A DNA stretch of 64,000 nucleotides, from positions 310,001 to 374,000 of the forward strand of contig NZ_JACVPN010000001.1 of NCBI RefSeq assembly GCF_018881855.1, written 5' to 3'. The notes beneath the pieces are model-generated. The model did not search any database, was not told where the DNA came from, and worked only from the letters and a program-made list of their open reading frames with translations. This DNA comes from Polynucleobacter sp. MWH-Berg-3C6 (GTDB lineage: Bacteria; Pseudomonadota; Gammaproteobacteria; Burkholderiales; Burkholderiaceae). Below, piece by piece: positions 36,816 to 49,305 of this stretch. The position numbers and the translations under genes are program-made. Each line of letters opens with the position of its first letter. Position 1 is the stretch's first letter.

Positions 36816-39800
36816 GTGCAACTGAAATCCATCAAACTTTCCGGCTTTAAGTCTTTCGTTGACCCAACCCATTTTGAAATGCCTGGCCAATTAATTGGCG
36901 TTGTAGGGCCTAACGGTTGTGGAAAGTCGAACATTATTGACGCCGTCCGCTGGGTTTTGGGTGAATCCCGTGCCAGCGAATTACGTGGCGAATCCATGCA
37001 AGACGTTATTTTTAACGGCTCTGGTTTGCGTAAGCCATCTGGTCGTGCCAGTGTAGAACTCATTTTTGATAATTCTGAAGGACGTGCTCAGGGTCAGTGG
37101 AGTGCTTTTACAGAATTGGGAATTAAACGTGTTTTAACTCGTGACGGTAACTCAAGCTATTACGTCAACAATCAAGTAGTGCGTCGTAAAGATATCCAAG
37201 ATATTTTCTTGGGTACGGGCATGGGTCCAAGAGGTTACGCCATCATTGGACAAGGCACTATCAACCGCATCTTAGAAGCAAAGCCAGAAGAATTACGCGT
37301 TTTCTTGGAAGAGGCGGCTGGTGTTTCTAAATACAAAGAGCGTCGCAAAGAAACTGCATCACGTTTAGAAGACACTGTAGAAAACTTAACACGTGTTGAA
37401 GATATTTTGCGCGAGCTTGATCAGCAATTAACTCGCTTGGAGAAACAGGCAACGGTTGCTGAGCGCCATGCAGAGTTATCTACGCAAATGAAATCGCAGC
37501 AACAGTTACTTTGGTTTGTACGTCAGACCGAGGCTGGTAAAGAGCAAGAGCGCCATGCCAACGGTATTCGTGACACCCAGGTAAGTCTGGAAGAGCAGAC
37601 GGCGAAGCTGCGTCATGCCGAAGCTGAATTAGAAACTATGCGCACGCAGCAATACTCTTTACAAGATAAAGTTTCTCAAGCGCAGGGTGATTTGTATCAA
37701 ACGAACTCTGATGTTAGTCAGGTTGAATCACAGATTCATTATGTGCAAGAGGCGCGTCAACGTTTGCAACAGCAAACTCAAGACCTGCAAGCTCAGTTAC
37801 AACGCTGGACTGTTCAAGAGACTGATGCTGCACAAGCACAACGTACTACTGAGCATGAGCTTAGCGAAGCAGCAGAAAAAGAACAATCTTTATTGACTAA
37901 TCTCAGTGGCTTACAAGAGCAAATGCCAGGCCGTGAAGATTCTTACCAAACATCTGCTCGTGAATTAAATAATGCGCGCGATAGCTTGGCATCGATTGAA
38001 CAGCGTTTAGCAAGTTTGGGTGAGCGTATTCGTGCGATGTCTGCCCAATCAGATGAATTAAAAGGGCGCGAGACTCGCCTCACAAGTGAATTAGATGGCA
38101 TGCGTAGGCCAGATGCACAAGCTTTACAAATGGCAATTGATCGTCAGGCTATGGCTCAGCGCAAAGTGGATGAGGCTAAACAGCGTGCGGCCGATACCCA
38201 GCAACGCGTACCCGCTACTGATGAGGCACGAAATGCCGCACAACAAAAGATTCAGACTGCCAATCAGGATCTAGCCCAAACTGAAGCGAAGCTGACTGCG
38301 TTAACCGCTTTGCAGGCCAGTGTTCAGGCTCAAGGCAAGATCGGCCCATGGCTAGAGAGCAAGGGGCTCAAAGAGAGTAAGCGCCTTTGGCAAGAGCTCA
38401 AAGTTGAGAGCGGCTGGGAAGCTGCTTTGGAGTCTGTATTGCGTGAGCGTTTAGCTGCGGTGACTGCAAAGAGCGTTCAAGAGACATTAGCTTTAGCTAA
38501 TGATGCCCCGCCAAGTCGTTTGGCAATTTTGTTGACTGAAGAAATTACGCCTGCACACACGGTAGTTCCAGCAGATTTCACGCCATTACTCACTCGTGTT
38601 CAAAGTGCTGGTGCATCACGCCTCACTTCTGTATTACAAGAGTGGTTGGATAATATTTATATTGCTAGTAGTTTAGAAGATGCTTTACATCGTCGCGAGA
38701 AATTACCAGCAGGCGGTGCTTTTGTAACTCAACAAGGCCACCTAGTTAGCCGCGTCAGTGTTCAACTCTATGCTGCAGACTCTGAGCAGGCTGGTATGTT
38801 GGCTCGCGCTCAAGAGATGGAGAGTCTTGAAAAGCAATTGCGCGCACAAAAGCTCATGCAAAGCGAGTTGCAGGGCGAATTAGATCAATGCGCTGCAAAC
38901 TATCAAGCTGCGCACCAAGCGGCAGAGCAAGCACGCATCAATGCTGAGCATGCTGTTCAAGAAGCCCATGGCTTTGAAGTCGAAAGAATGCAGCTTACCC
39001 AGGCTGAAGAGCAATATAGCCAACGCGCTGCTCAAATCCAAGGTGAGTTGTCAGAGTTGCGTCAGCAGATGGCTCAGCTCAGCACAAATCAAGAGCAGTC
39101 TGCTGCTGAGTTGACTCAAGCAGAACAATCAAAGCAGGGTCTTCAAGAGTCTCTTCAGGCAGCTCAAGAAAAATTAGAACTTTCCACGCAAGAGCGTGAT
39201 CGCTTACGCGAATCTCTCCGTGCTGCTGAGATGGCTGCACAAGAGGCAGCATTTGCAACACGCTCATTGCAGCAACGCATTGCGGATTTGCAACGTGATC
39301 AAAGTACAGCACGTACTCAGATCATGGAGATTCAGGATAAGCATGACTTAGCTACCCAAGAATTAGCAACTTTGAGTGATGAAGAAGCGCAAGATAAATT
39401 ACAAGGTTTGCTCTTGGCACGCAGTGCCCGTGAGGCTGCTTTGGCAAATGCCCGTACAGAACAAGATGCTTTGTTGCATCAGTTGCGTGAGGCTGATGAG
39501 GCTCGCATGCAAGTTGAGCGCGGCCTGCAGCCAATGCGCGACAGAGTTGTTGATTTGCAGTTACGTGAACAAGCTGCCCGCTTGAACTTTGAGCAATTTG
39601 CAACTCTGCTATCGGATGCAGAGGCTGATCTCAGTGCACTCGAGGCCAATTTCAGTCCAGACTTGAAAGTAGGCGCACTGCAAACTGAAGTGAATCGCTT
39701 GAATACTGAAATTCAATCATTGGGCCCTGTGAATATGGCGGCTCTTGATGAGTTGGCTAGCTCAAGAGAGCGTAAGCAGTTCTTGGATGCGCAATCTGCC

Positions 39801-40337
39801 GACTTGAATGAAGCAATGCAAACCTTGACGGATGCGATTGCCAAGATTGATGCTGAGACACGTGATTTATTGCAGGGCACTTTTGACCAGGTTAATGGCC
39901 ACTTCGGCAAACTCTTCCCAGAATTGTTTGGTGGTGGACACGCCGAGCTAGTCATGACGGGCGAAGAGATTTTGGACGCCGGTGTTCAGGTGATGGCTCA
40001 GCCTCCAGGTAAGAAGAATAGCTCTATTTACCTGCTCTCAGGTGGCGAGAAAGCCTTGACTGCGATTGCTTTAGTTTTCTCACTCTTCCTTTTGAATCCG
40101 GCACCATTCTGCTTGCTAGATGAGGTGGACGCACCATTGGATGACGCAAATACCTTGCGCTATGCGCAGCTAGTTGCCAAAATGTCAGATAAGACCCAGT
40201 TTTTGTTTATCTCACACAACAAGATCACCATGGAAATTGCTCATCAACTGATTGGCGTCACCATGCAAGAGCAGGGTGTATCCAGAATTGTGGCGGTAGA
40301 TATTTCATCCGCTGTATCGATGGTGGAGGCCGCCTAA
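36816..40337 (+). CDS. smc: SMC chromosome condensation ATPase
   Basis: Large coiled-coil ATPase organising and segregating the chromosome. The 1173 residues have Walker A GPNGCGKSN at 31-39, long N- and C-proximal coiled coils with a hinge at about 500-650, and the C-terminal LLSGGEKALTAIA signature and Walker B LLDEVDAPLDD. GTG 36816 is the start; there is no obvious ribosome site. The 174-base gap to dapD holds the divergent promoters. Confidence 0.97.
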   Translation: MQLKSIKLSGFKSFVDPTHFEMPGQLIGVVGPNGCGKSNIIDAVRWVLGESRASELRGESMQDVIFNGSGLRKPSGRASVELIFDNSEGRAQGQWSAFTELGIKRVLTRDGNSSYYVNNQVVRRKDIQDIFLGTGMGPRGYAIIGQGTINRILEAKPEELRVFLEEAAGVSKYKERRKETASRLEDTVENLTRVEDILRELDQQLTRLEKQATVAERHAELSTQMKSQQQLLWFVRQTEAGKEQERHANGIRDTQVSLEEQTAKLRHAEAELETMRTQQYSLQDKVSQAQGDLYQTNSDVSQVESQIHYVQEARQRLQQQTQDLQAQLQRWTVQETDAAQAQRTTEHELSEAAEKEQSLLTNLSGLQEQMPGREDSYQTSARELNNARDSLASIEQRLASLGERIRAMSAQSDELKGRETRLTSELDGMRRPDAQALQMAIDRQAMAQRKVDEAKQRAADTQQRVPATDEARNAAQQKIQTANQDLAQTEAKLTALTALQASVQAQGKIGPWLESKGLKESKRLWQELKVESGWEAALESVLRERLAAVTAKSVQETLALANDAPPSRLAILLTEEITPAHTVVPADFTPLLTRVQSAGASRLTSVLQEWLDNIYIASSLEDALHRREKLPAGGAFVTQQGHLVSRVSVQLYAADSEQAGMLARAQEMESLEKQLRAQKLMQSELQGELDQCAANYQAAHQAAEQARINAEHAVQEAHGFEVERMQLTQAEEQYSQRAAQIQGELSELRQQMAQLSTNQEQSAAELTQAEQSKQGLQESLQAAQEKLELSTQERDRLRESLRAAEMAAQEAAFATRSLQQRIADLQRDQSTARTQIMEIQDKHDLATQELATLSDEEAQDKLQGLLLARSAREAALANARTEQDALLHQLREADEARMQVERGLQPMRDRVVDLQLREQAARLNFEQFATLLSDAEADLSALEANFSPDLKVGALQTEVNRLNTEIQSLGPVNMAALDELASSRERKQFLDAQSADLNEAMQTLTDAIAKIDAETRDLLQGTFDQVNGHFGKLFPELFGGGHAELVMTGEEILDAGVQVMAQPPGKKNSSIYLLSGGEKALTAIALVFSLFLLNPAPFCLLDEVDAPLDDANTLRYAQLVAKMSDKTQFLFISHNKITMEIAHQLIGVTMQEQGVSRIVAVDISSAVSMVEAA

Positions 40338-41393
40338 GTGTACGTAGAACAAATCATGACAGCGTTGGGTTTGTCTGATTTGCAATTCGCACTGGCCGTA
40401 ATTGGGCTGCTGATTTTGATATCAGTAGCCATTCTGAATTTTAAATACGCCCGCGCTCGCCGCAAAGCGAATGAGCAAGCTGAATTTTCCGATGATCGCA
40501 CTCGTCGCGAACCTGGTTTTGCTGATCTAGATGCAGAGCGAACTGAGCCAAGCTTCGGGGCTGCCTCAGTAGTAAGTGCTTCACTAGAGAAATTTACGAT
40601 TGACCCTCGCATTGATTGTGTCATTACTCTTCGATTTGACGAGGCCATCGCTGGATCAGAGATCTTAGAGGAGCTAAATGACTGGACTGACTCTCAGGTA
40701 CAGGCCAATGCAAGATGGATTTGCGAGGGATTAAACGCAGATCAAGATGCTGCTGAGAGTTGGGAGGAGCTTAAGTCTAATTCTTCCTATACAGAGCTGC
40801 AGTTGGCAGTTCAGTTGGCAAGTCGTCGTGGGGCAATTGGGGTTCTTGAGTTATCTGATTTCTGTTCACGTGCACAAGCACTTGCTGAAACATTAGGATC
40901 TCAGATTGATATGCCGAGTGTGAACACGATGCTTGAGAGTGCTAAAGAGTTGGATTTGTTGGCAGCTGATAGCGATATCCAATTGAGTATTAACGTTTTA
41001 TTTGATGAGCCTTGTCCATGGGGCAACTTTGATGCTTTGATGCGTCAACGTGGCTTCAAGCTGGCTCGTAATGGCAGGCAATATGAGTTCTATAGTAATG
41101 GCGTACTCATTTTCAATAGTGCTGATTTAGATCCCAATTTATCTGTATCGCAATTGACTTTATTGCTTGAGGTTCCATTGGTTGCTCAAGAGCAGCGTGC
41201 ATTCGAAAGAATGCTGGGAGAAGGCGTTGAGATTTCTCAGGCCGCTCATGGTCGTTTAGTAGATGACAATGGAATTAATTTGAGTGAAGCTGCAGTGGTG
41301 AGTATTCGTCAGCACCTCGATATCCTTTATGCCAATCTTGAGAAATCCGGCATTCCTGCTGGGTCTTCTACAGCTAGCAGACTATTTAGCTAG
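40338..41393 (+). CDS. zipA: ZipA-like cell division protein
   Basis: Membrane-tethered FtsZ-binding division protein. The 351 residues have one N-terminal membrane helix (about 13-32), a charged linker and a C-terminal domain of ZipA type (about 210-345). GTG 40338 immediately follows the smc stop. The smc-zipA-ligA order is common in Proteobacteria and supports the call, as ZipA proteins diverge strongly. Confidence 0.85.
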   Translation: MYVEQIMTALGLSDLQFALAVIGLLILISVAILNFKYARARRKANEQAEFSDDRTRREPGFADLDAERTEPSFGAASVVSASLEKFTIDPRIDCVITLRFDEAIAGSEILEELNDWTDSQVQANARWICEGLNADQDAAESWEELKSNSSYTELQLAVQLASRRGAIGVLELSDFCSRAQALAETLGSQIDMPSVNTMLESAKELDLLAADSDIQLSINVLFDEPCPWGNFDALMRQRGFKLARNGRQYEFYSNGVLIFNSADLDPNLSVSQLTLLLEVPLVAQEQRAFERMLGEGVEISQAAHGRLVDDNGINLSEAAVVSIRQHLDILYANLEKSGIPAGSSTASRLFS

Positions 41394-43418
<2,025 letters not shown>

Positions 43419-43431
43419 ATCGTATTTTGAT

Positions 43432-44196
43432 ATGAGTTCATTTAAGCAAGCATTTCATTTCAATTCAGAACAATGGGCGGACTTAAGCCCGATTTCTGAT
43501 CAAGAGAAGCAAGTGCGAATTGATTTAGCAACTGCTTATCAATTGGCGTATTTAAAAAATTGGGATGATGGAATTTATACGCATATTTCAGCTGCAGTCC
43601 CAGGCGAAGATGGCGCTTATCTGCTGAATCGATTTGGTTTGCGATTTAATGAAGTGACTCCGCAAAATTTAGTAAAGGTAAATCTTCATTGTCAGATATT
43701 GACTGGAGAGGGCCCTGTGAATCAGACAGGCTTTGCAATCCACGGTGCAGTTCATGCTGCACGACCTGATGCGAAGTGTGTATTCCATCTGCACATAGAT
43801 TCAGTGATAGCTGTATCAGCCCAAATACAAGGCCTTTTGCCAATTTCACAGCATGCATTACGTTTTTATGAAGATATTGCCTATCACCACTATCAAGGTC
43901 TGGCACTATCTTCAGATGAGCAAGTGCATTTAGTGCAAAGTTTAGGTAATAAAAAAGCAATTCTTTTGCATAATCACGGCAGCATTGTGTGCGGGTCTTC
44001 TGTACAGCAAGCGTTTTATCTGATGGATGTTTTAGATAAAGCTTCCAAGATTCAAGTTTTAGCTGGATTGAGTGCAAATTTGGTCCATCCATCTCAAAAG
44101 ATTTGTGAATTAACCTATAAACAGCTTTGTAGTGATGGTGATGATGAGGGTCAGCTTGAGTGGCCTGCATATCAAAGAATTTTGTTAGCTAATTAA
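43432..44196 (+). CDS. Class II aldolase/adducin-family protein
   Basis: A 254-residue zinc-dependent aldolase-fold protein. Metal-ligand candidates are H119 and H121 (FHLHID) and H182 (HNHG). ATG 43432 is 13 bases after ligA. Family members cleave or decarboxylate sugar-phosphate or hydroxy-keto acids; the substrate is unknown. It is followed 12 bases later by a tautomerase, suggesting a two-step conversion of a small acid. Confidence 0.8.
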   Translation: MSSFKQAFHFNSEQWADLSPISDQEKQVRIDLATAYQLAYLKNWDDGIYTHISAAVPGEDGAYLLNRFGLRFNEVTPQNLVKVNLHCQILTGEGPVNQTGFAIHGAVHAARPDAKCVFHLHIDSVIAVSAQIQGLLPISQHALRFYEDIAYHHYQGLALSSDEQVHLVQSLGNKKAILLHNHGSIVCGSSVQQAFYLMDVLDKASKIQVLAGLSANLVHPSQKICELTYKQLCSDGDDEGQLEWPAYQRILLAN

Positions 44197-44208
44197 GAGG
44201 AGAAAAGC

Positions 44209-44394
44209 ATGCCATTAATTCAGGTGCAATTATTCGAGGGCCGCAGCGATGACGTTAAGCGGGAATATGCCAAGGCCATCACAGAGGCTGCGGTAAAAAT
44301 TATGGGTTGCACTGCAGCATCAGTTGATGTCATCTATCAAGATGTCAAAAAGTCTGACTGGGCAACAGCAGGAAAATTATGGAGTGATTCCTAG
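44209..44394 (+). CDS. 4-oxalocrotonate tautomerase-family protein with altered active site
   Basis: A 61-residue member of the tautomerase superfamily. After Met removal the catalytic Pro1 is present and R11 is kept (positions counted from Pro1). The residue at 39, Arg in 4-OT, is Asp here, and position 50 is Trp instead of Phe. The alignment needs no gaps. These changes suggest an activity different from 4-OT. An AGAGGAGA ribosome site precedes ATG 44209. Confidence 0.85.
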   Translation: MPLIQVQLFEGRSDDVKREYAKAITEAAVKIMGCTAASVDVIYQDVKKSDWATAGKLWSDS

Positions 44395-44513
44395 CTATTA
44401 AAAGCGCAGATATTCCTGATTGGAATATGTCATATTGCATCCCTGGTATTCACAACACTGAAGACTTTGCGCAAGATGCCCCTAATCTAATTTTTTATTT
44501 CTGAGGGGGCTGT

Positions 44514-45536
44514 ATGAAAATCTGCGTCATTGGGGGTGGTGGTGCAATCGGCGGTTATTTAGCCGCTCGGTTGGCTAGAGCAGGAAATCAGGTAACGGTT
44601 GTAGCCAGAGGCAAAACTTTGGAAGCTATCCAAAAAAATGGCCTAACCCTCTTTATGGAGGATGAGCCACGTCCGATTGTTGCTCGTGTCACCGCAATAG
44701 AAAAAATTCGTGATGCTGGTACACCAGATGTCGTTATCTTGGCAGTTAAAGCCCATCAAATCGAACCGATCGTAGATGACTTAGCGAGCATCGTTGGCCC
44801 TGAGACTATTGTCATCCCGATGCAGAATGGTATTCCTTGGTGGTATTTCCAAAATCTACCTGGCCCATTTGAAGACTTACCAGTGGAGACTGTAGATACT
44901 GGTGGGCAGATTATGAAAAAAATTAATCCACGCAATGTGATCGGTTGCGTTGTGTATCCAGCTACTTACGCTGAATCTCCAGGGGTTATTCGTCACGTTG
45001 AAGGCAATCGTTTTCCATTGGGTGAGCTTGATGGGTCTCAGTCTGAACGCATTCAAAGAATTTCCCAGATGATGGCCGATGCTGGCTTTAAGTCTCCTAT
45101 CTTGGAAGATATTCGCTCAGAAATTTGGCTCAAGCTCTGGGGCAATATGACTTTTAATCCGATTAGTGCACTCACCCATGAGCATCTTGAAGGTATCTGC
45201 AAAAATCCTCTGACCAAGGATTTGGCGCGTTGCATGATGCAAGAGGCTCAGACCATTGCTGAAAAGTTGGGTGTTGTATTTCGTGTGGATATTGAGAGAC
45301 GTATTTCTGGAGCAGAAAAGGTTGGCAAGCATAAGACATCGATGCTTCAAGATCTTGAGGCTGGTAATAGCTTAGAGATTGATGCATTGCTTGGCTCTGT
45401 GATTGAGCTCGGACACATCACCAAGACCCCAATGCCTTGTTTGAGTACTGTATTTGCCTTAACGAAGCTGTTAAATACCAAGGTTCAAACCTCGCAAGGT
45501 AGATTAGCTCTACCCGAGCTTGCTCTCGAGCACTAG
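44514..45536 (+). CDS. Ketopantoate reductase (PanE/ApbA)-family protein
   Basis: NADP-dependent 2-keto acid reductase fold, 340 residues, with the dinucleotide motif GGGAIGG at 8-14, the lysine-containing VILAVKAHQ and the KLWGNMTFNP segment typical of the family. Whether it reduces ketopantoate or another keto acid cannot be told. Preceded by a GAGGGGG ribosome site and followed by a terminator. Its position beside glyoxylate genes is suggestive only. Confidence 0.85.
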   Translation: MKICVIGGGGAIGGYLAARLARAGNQVTVVARGKTLEAIQKNGLTLFMEDEPRPIVARVTAIEKIRDAGTPDVVILAVKAHQIEPIVDDLASIVGPETIVIPMQNGIPWWYFQNLPGPFEDLPVETVDTGGQIMKKINPRNVIGCVVYPATYAESPGVIRHVEGNRFPLGELDGSQSERIQRISQMMADAGFKSPILEDIRSEIWLKLWGNMTFNPISALTHEHLEGICKNPLTKDLARCMMQEAQTIAEKLGVVFRVDIERRISGAEKVGKHKTSMLQDLEAGNSLEIDALLGSVIELGHITKTPMPCLSTVFALTKLLNTKVQTSQGRLALPELALEH

Positions 45537-45570
45537 TTCTAAAGAAGTTCTGTAGTCCTATGTTGTGTTT

Positions 45571-45597
45571 TCCCGTCTTCGTGACGGGATTTTTTTT
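45571..45597 (+). terminator. Terminator of the PanE-like gene
   Basis: A 7-bp stem (TCCCGTC with GACGGGA) with loop TTCGT followed by eight T. The tail reaches the stop of the convergent lysR-type gene. Confidence 0.9.
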
Positions 45598-46519
45598 ATT
45601 CGGACTTGCCTGCAGGCAATCCCTTCCACCACTCTCCTTTGAATTGGCCTTGTAGCCAATCGATGCATCGACTCACTTTAGTTGGTACATGCTTGGGGGA
45701 GGAGAACACCGCATGAATTTCTTGGCTTGGTAAGGACCAATCCTCAAGGATAGGTTTCAGTACTCCATCTTTGATGGACTGATGAGCGACGTACGAGGGT
45801 AGGGCAGCTAAGCCCATTCCAGCTCTTGCTGCAGATAAGATCGATGAGAGGTTGTTGGACGTAAAGGGCCCTTTCACCTCAATAGATTCAGACTGGCCTG
45901 ATTTTCCGGTGAAATTCCAGCGATGGTCAGCTTGCACAGTGGAGTAGATGAGCGCTCGGTGCCTTTGAATATCTTCCGGTGCCTGGGGCACAGAATACTC
46001 GTTCAGATATTGCGGTGTAGCTACCAGGACCCAGGGATTGGTCCCCAAAAATCTGGAGCCCAAGGAGGAGTCCGGTAGCCGCCTCATGCGAATTGCTAAA
46101 TCAACACCTTGCTCAACTAGATTGATATATCGATCATCCATATTGAGATTCACTTCCAGCTCCGGATGTTGAGACATGAATTCGAGAATCGAGGGTGTTA
46201 GAACCCGACGCCCAAAAGCAACAGACGAGCTTATCGTTAATTTCCCGCGCACTTTTGATTGCATCAATGAGGCAATGTCATCAGCCTCTTCAATCTCACG
46301 GGCAATCAACTTGCATTTTTCGTAGTAAATCTTTCCAATTTCGGTGGGGGTTACTCCTCTCGTGCTGCGATGCAGCAATAATGCTCCCAGACGCTTCTCC
46401 ATCGATGCAACAAATTTGGTGGCTGTAGGCTGAGTAATGCCAAGGTCTTCAGCAGCCTTGCTAAATGAGCCCGTTTCCACTACTCGAATAAAGAGGGATA
46501 TGCCTTGTACGCGATCCAT
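45596..46519 (-). CDS. LysR-family regulator divergent from gcl
   Basis: A 307-residue LysR-type regulator of the CrgA-like subgroup. The N-terminal helix-turn-helix (GSFSKAAEDLGITQPTATKFV) is followed by an effector-binding domain. It is divergent from gcl-hyi, and a T-N11-A inverted repeat lies between them, so it probably controls glyoxylate use. The inducer is unknown. Confidence 0.88.
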   Translation of the reverse strand: MDRVQGISLFIRVVETGSFSKAAEDLGITQPTATKFVASMEKRLGALLLHRSTRGVTPTEIGKIYYEKCKLIAREIEEADDIASLMQSKVRGKLTISSSVAFGRRVLTPSILEFMSQHPELEVNLNMDDRYINLVEQGVDLAIRMRRLPDSSLGSRFLGTNPWVLVATPQYLNEYSVPQAPEDIQRHRALIYSTVQADHRWNFTGKSGQSESIEVKGPFTSNNLSSILSAARAGMGLAALPSYVAHQSIKDGVLKPILEDWSLPSQEIHAVFSSPKHVPTKVSRCIDWLQGQFKGEWWKGLPAGKSE

Positions 46520-46556
46520 TGAGGGGTTTTCCAGTGGCGATACCTGATTTTTACAC

Positions 46557-46573
46557 TATTCCATGGCGGAATA
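46557..46573. promoter_or_regulatory. LysR-type operator between lysR and gcl
   Basis: TATTCC-N5-GGAATA. It fits the T-N11-A pattern of LysR sites and lies in the 133-base divergent gap, about 80 bases before the gcl start. Confidence 0.6.
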
Positions 46574-46652
46574 CTAGATATAGATTTGGTGAGGTTCTCA
46601 ATTTTGCTGAATTTGAGGATGATTCGTTCATACCTATACGAGGAGAAGATTC

Positions 46653-48443
46653 ATGGCAAAGATGAAGGCAGCAATGGCAGCAGTTTTGGTGATGGAAAAA
46701 GAAGGCGTTACTCAAGCCTTTGGCGTACCAGGAGCTGCAATTAATCCCTTATATGCCCAAATGCGTGAGCGTCAATCGATTGCACACGTACTGGCTCGGC
46801 ACGTAGAGGGCGCCTCTCATATGGCAGAGGGCTATACCAGAGCTGCCCCAGGAAATATCGGCGTATGTATTGGTACATCAGGCCCAGGCGGCACTGACAT
46901 GATTACCGGCTTGTACTCCGCACAGGCAGACAGTATTCCAATTTTATGTATTACCGGTCAAGCACCACGCGCTAAGTTGCATAAGGAAGATTTCCAAGCG
47001 GTGGATATTGCCTCGATTGCTAAACCTTTAACCAAAATGGCAGTCACTGTTCTCGAGCCAGCATTAGTGCCTAGAGTTTTTCAGCAAGCATTTCATTTAA
47101 TGCGTTCAGGTCGTCCTGGACCGGTATTGATCGATTTGCCGATTGATGTGCAGATGGCAGAGATTGAATTTGATATCGATACTTATGAGCCATTGCCTGC
47201 CTATAAACCACAGGCAACTCGCAAGCAGATTGAAAGAGCGCTCGAAATGCTCAATGAGTCAGAGCGTCCATTAATTGTTTCTGGTGGCGGCGTGATTAAC
47301 TCTGATGCTTCAGATCAATTAGTTCAGTTTGCAGAAATCACTGGTATTCCTGTGATCCCAACCTTGATGGGTTGGGGCTCAATCCCGGATAGTCATCCTT
47401 TGATGGCTGGTATGGTTGGTTTGCAAACATCACATCGCTATGGCAACGCCACAATGTTGGCGAGTGATTTTGTTCTTGGTATCGGCAACCGTTGGGCAAA
47501 CCGTCACACAGGTTCAACTGAGGTTTACTGTAAGGGCCGCAAGTTTATTCACGTAGATATTGAGCCCACCCAAATCGGTCGAATCTTTACTCCTGACTTT
47601 GGTATCGTGTCCGACGCGAAAGCTGCATTAGATCTATTCATTGAAGTTGCGACAGAAATGAAAAAAGCTGGCAAGCTCAAAAATAGATCAGATTGGGCAG
47701 CTGAATGCTTGGGTAGAAAAAATTCTATCGACTATCAGCGCAAGACAAACTTCAATGAATCTCCAATGAAGCCACAGCGTGTGTATCAAGAGATGGTTCA
47801 AACATTTGGTGAAGACGTTACCTATGTGAGCACGATCGGCTTGTCACAGATTGCTGGCGCTCAATTCTTAAAAGTATTTAAGCCACGTCATTGGATTAAC
47901 TGTGGACAGGCTGGCCCATTGGGTTGGACAGTTCCAGCAGCATTAGGTGTGCGTGCAGCTGATCCGACTCGTAAGATCGTTGCCCTCTCAGGTGACTATG
48001 ACTTCCAGTTCATGATTGAAGAGCTTGCCGTTGGTGCGCAATTTAAATTGCCGTTCATCCAAATCTTGGTAAACAACAGTTACCTTGGCTTGATCCGTCA
48101 AGCGCAGCGTGGATTTGATATGGATTACTGCGTGCAATTAGCCTTTGATAACGTCAATATTCCAGAAAGCGCTGGCATTGTTAAGGGTTACGGCGTAGAC
48201 CACGTGAAAGTAGTTGAAGGCCTTGGTTGCAAAGCGATTCGAGTAGAGCGTGAAGACCAGTTGGCTCCAGCAATTGCTCAAGCGGAGGCATGGATCGCTG
48301 AATTTAGAGTGCCGGTAGTTGTAGAGGTCATCCTTGAGCGAGTTACTAATATTGCGATGGGTACAGAGATCGATAGCGTTAACGAATTTGAGCCTGTAGC
48401 TAAATCTATCGAAGACGCACCAGTAGCAGTTTTGCAATCGTAA
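46653..48443 (+). CDS. gcl: Glyoxylate carboligase
   Basis: Thiamine diphosphate enzyme joining two glyoxylates to tartronate semialdehyde and CO2. The 596 residues match Gcl; the usual ThDP glutamate is replaced by Val at position 51 ([13 protein letters not shown]), a mark of Gcl. The motif GDYDFQF...NN for ThDP/Mg is at the C-terminal part. A GAGGAGAAG ribosome site precedes ATG 46653. hyi follows 26 bases later. Confidence 0.96.
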   Translation: MAKMKAAMAAVLVMEKEGVTQAFGVPGAAINPLYAQMRERQSIAHVLARHVEGASHMAEGYTRAAPGNIGVCIGTSGPGGTDMITGLYSAQADSIPILCITGQAPRAKLHKEDFQAVDIASIAKPLTKMAVTVLEPALVPRVFQQAFHLMRSGRPGPVLIDLPIDVQMAEIEFDIDTYEPLPAYKPQATRKQIERALEMLNESERPLIVSGGGVINSDASDQLVQFAEITGIPVIPTLMGWGSIPDSHPLMAGMVGLQTSHRYGNATMLASDFVLGIGNRWANRHTGSTEVYCKGRKFIHVDIEPTQIGRIFTPDFGIVSDAKAALDLFIEVATEMKKAGKLKNRSDWAAECLGRKNSIDYQRKTNFNESPMKPQRVYQEMVQTFGEDVTYVSTIGLSQIAGAQFLKVFKPRHWINCGQAGPLGWTVPAALGVRAADPTRKIVALSGDYDFQFMIEELAVGAQFKLPFIQILVNNSYLGLIRQAQRGFDMDYCVQLAFDNVNIPESAGIVKGYGVDHVKVVEGLGCKAIRVEREDQLAPAIAQAEAWIAEFRVPVVVEVILERVTNIAMGTEIDSVNEFEPVAKSIEDAPVAVLQS

Positions 48444-48469
48444 TTTGATTATTAAATAGGGAATATCGA

Positions 48470-49273
48470 ATGCCTCGTTTCTCAGCCAACCTTAGCATGC
48501 TCTTTACAGAGGATGCATTCTTAAACCGCTTTGCGCTTGCTCGGGTTGGTGGCTTTAAGGCTGTCGAGTTTTTATTCCCTTATGCGTTTTCTAAGGAAGA
48601 GATTAAATCTTGCTTAGATACTTATGCATTGAAATTGGTTTTGCATAACCTACCAGCGGGCGATTGGGATGCGGGCGAGAGGGGTATTGCATGTCATCCT
48701 GACCGCGTAGCAGAGTTTCGTGCTGGGGTAGATAAGGCTATTGAATACGCTACCTTTTTAAATGTTGGCCAGCTAAATTGTTTGGCAGGTAAGGCGCCTG
48801 CTGGCGTTGATGCTCAAACACTGCGCGATACTTTTGTCGGTAATTTAAGGTATGCAGCTGAGAAGTTAAAAAAAGCAAACCTGAATCTCCTAATCGAGCC
48901 GATTAATACCTATGATATCCCTGGGTTCTATTTATCAAGAACTCAGCAAGCAATTGAAATCATGGATGAGGTGGGTGCAGATAATCTCTACTTGCAATAC
49001 GACATTTATCATGCACAGCGTATGGAAGGTGAGCTTGCAAACACCATGCAAAAATACTTGTCCAGAATTGGGCATATTCAGTTAGCAGACAATCCTGGAC
49101 GTAACGAGCCTGGCACTGGCGAAATTAACTATGACTTCCTATTTGGATTCTTAGATAAGATCGGTTACAAGGGTTGGATTGGTTGTGAATACAAGCCTCT
49201 AAAGAATACTGCCGCAGGCCTAGCTTGGATGGGCAAGTATGAGCAGTCTCATCAAGAGATGGCATTCATTTAA
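48470..49273 (+). CDS. hyi: Hydroxypyruvate isomerase
   Basis: Interconverts hydroxypyruvate and tartronate semialdehyde in the glyoxylate/glycerate route. The 267-residue TIM-barrel (xylose isomerase-like) has LIEPINTYDIPGFYL and QYDIYHAQRMEG metal-binding segments, and EYKPL at the end. It is paired with gcl as in E. coli. The usual third gene, tartronate semialdehyde reductase glxR, is not next to it. Confidence 0.93.
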   Translation: MPRFSANLSMLFTEDAFLNRFALARVGGFKAVEFLFPYAFSKEEIKSCLDTYALKLVLHNLPAGDWDAGERGIACHPDRVAEFRAGVDKAIEYATFLNVGQLNCLAGKAPAGVDAQTLRDTFVGNLRYAAEKLKKANLNLLIEPINTYDIPGFYLSRTQQAIEIMDEVGADNLYLQYDIYHAQRMEGELANTMQKYLSRIGHIQLADNPGRNEPGTGEINYDFLFGFLDKIGYKGWIGCEYKPLKNTAAGLAWMGKYEQSHQEMAFI

Positions 49274-49305
49274 GCACTACCCCAGCTCTAAATCTTAGAA
49301 GTAGA

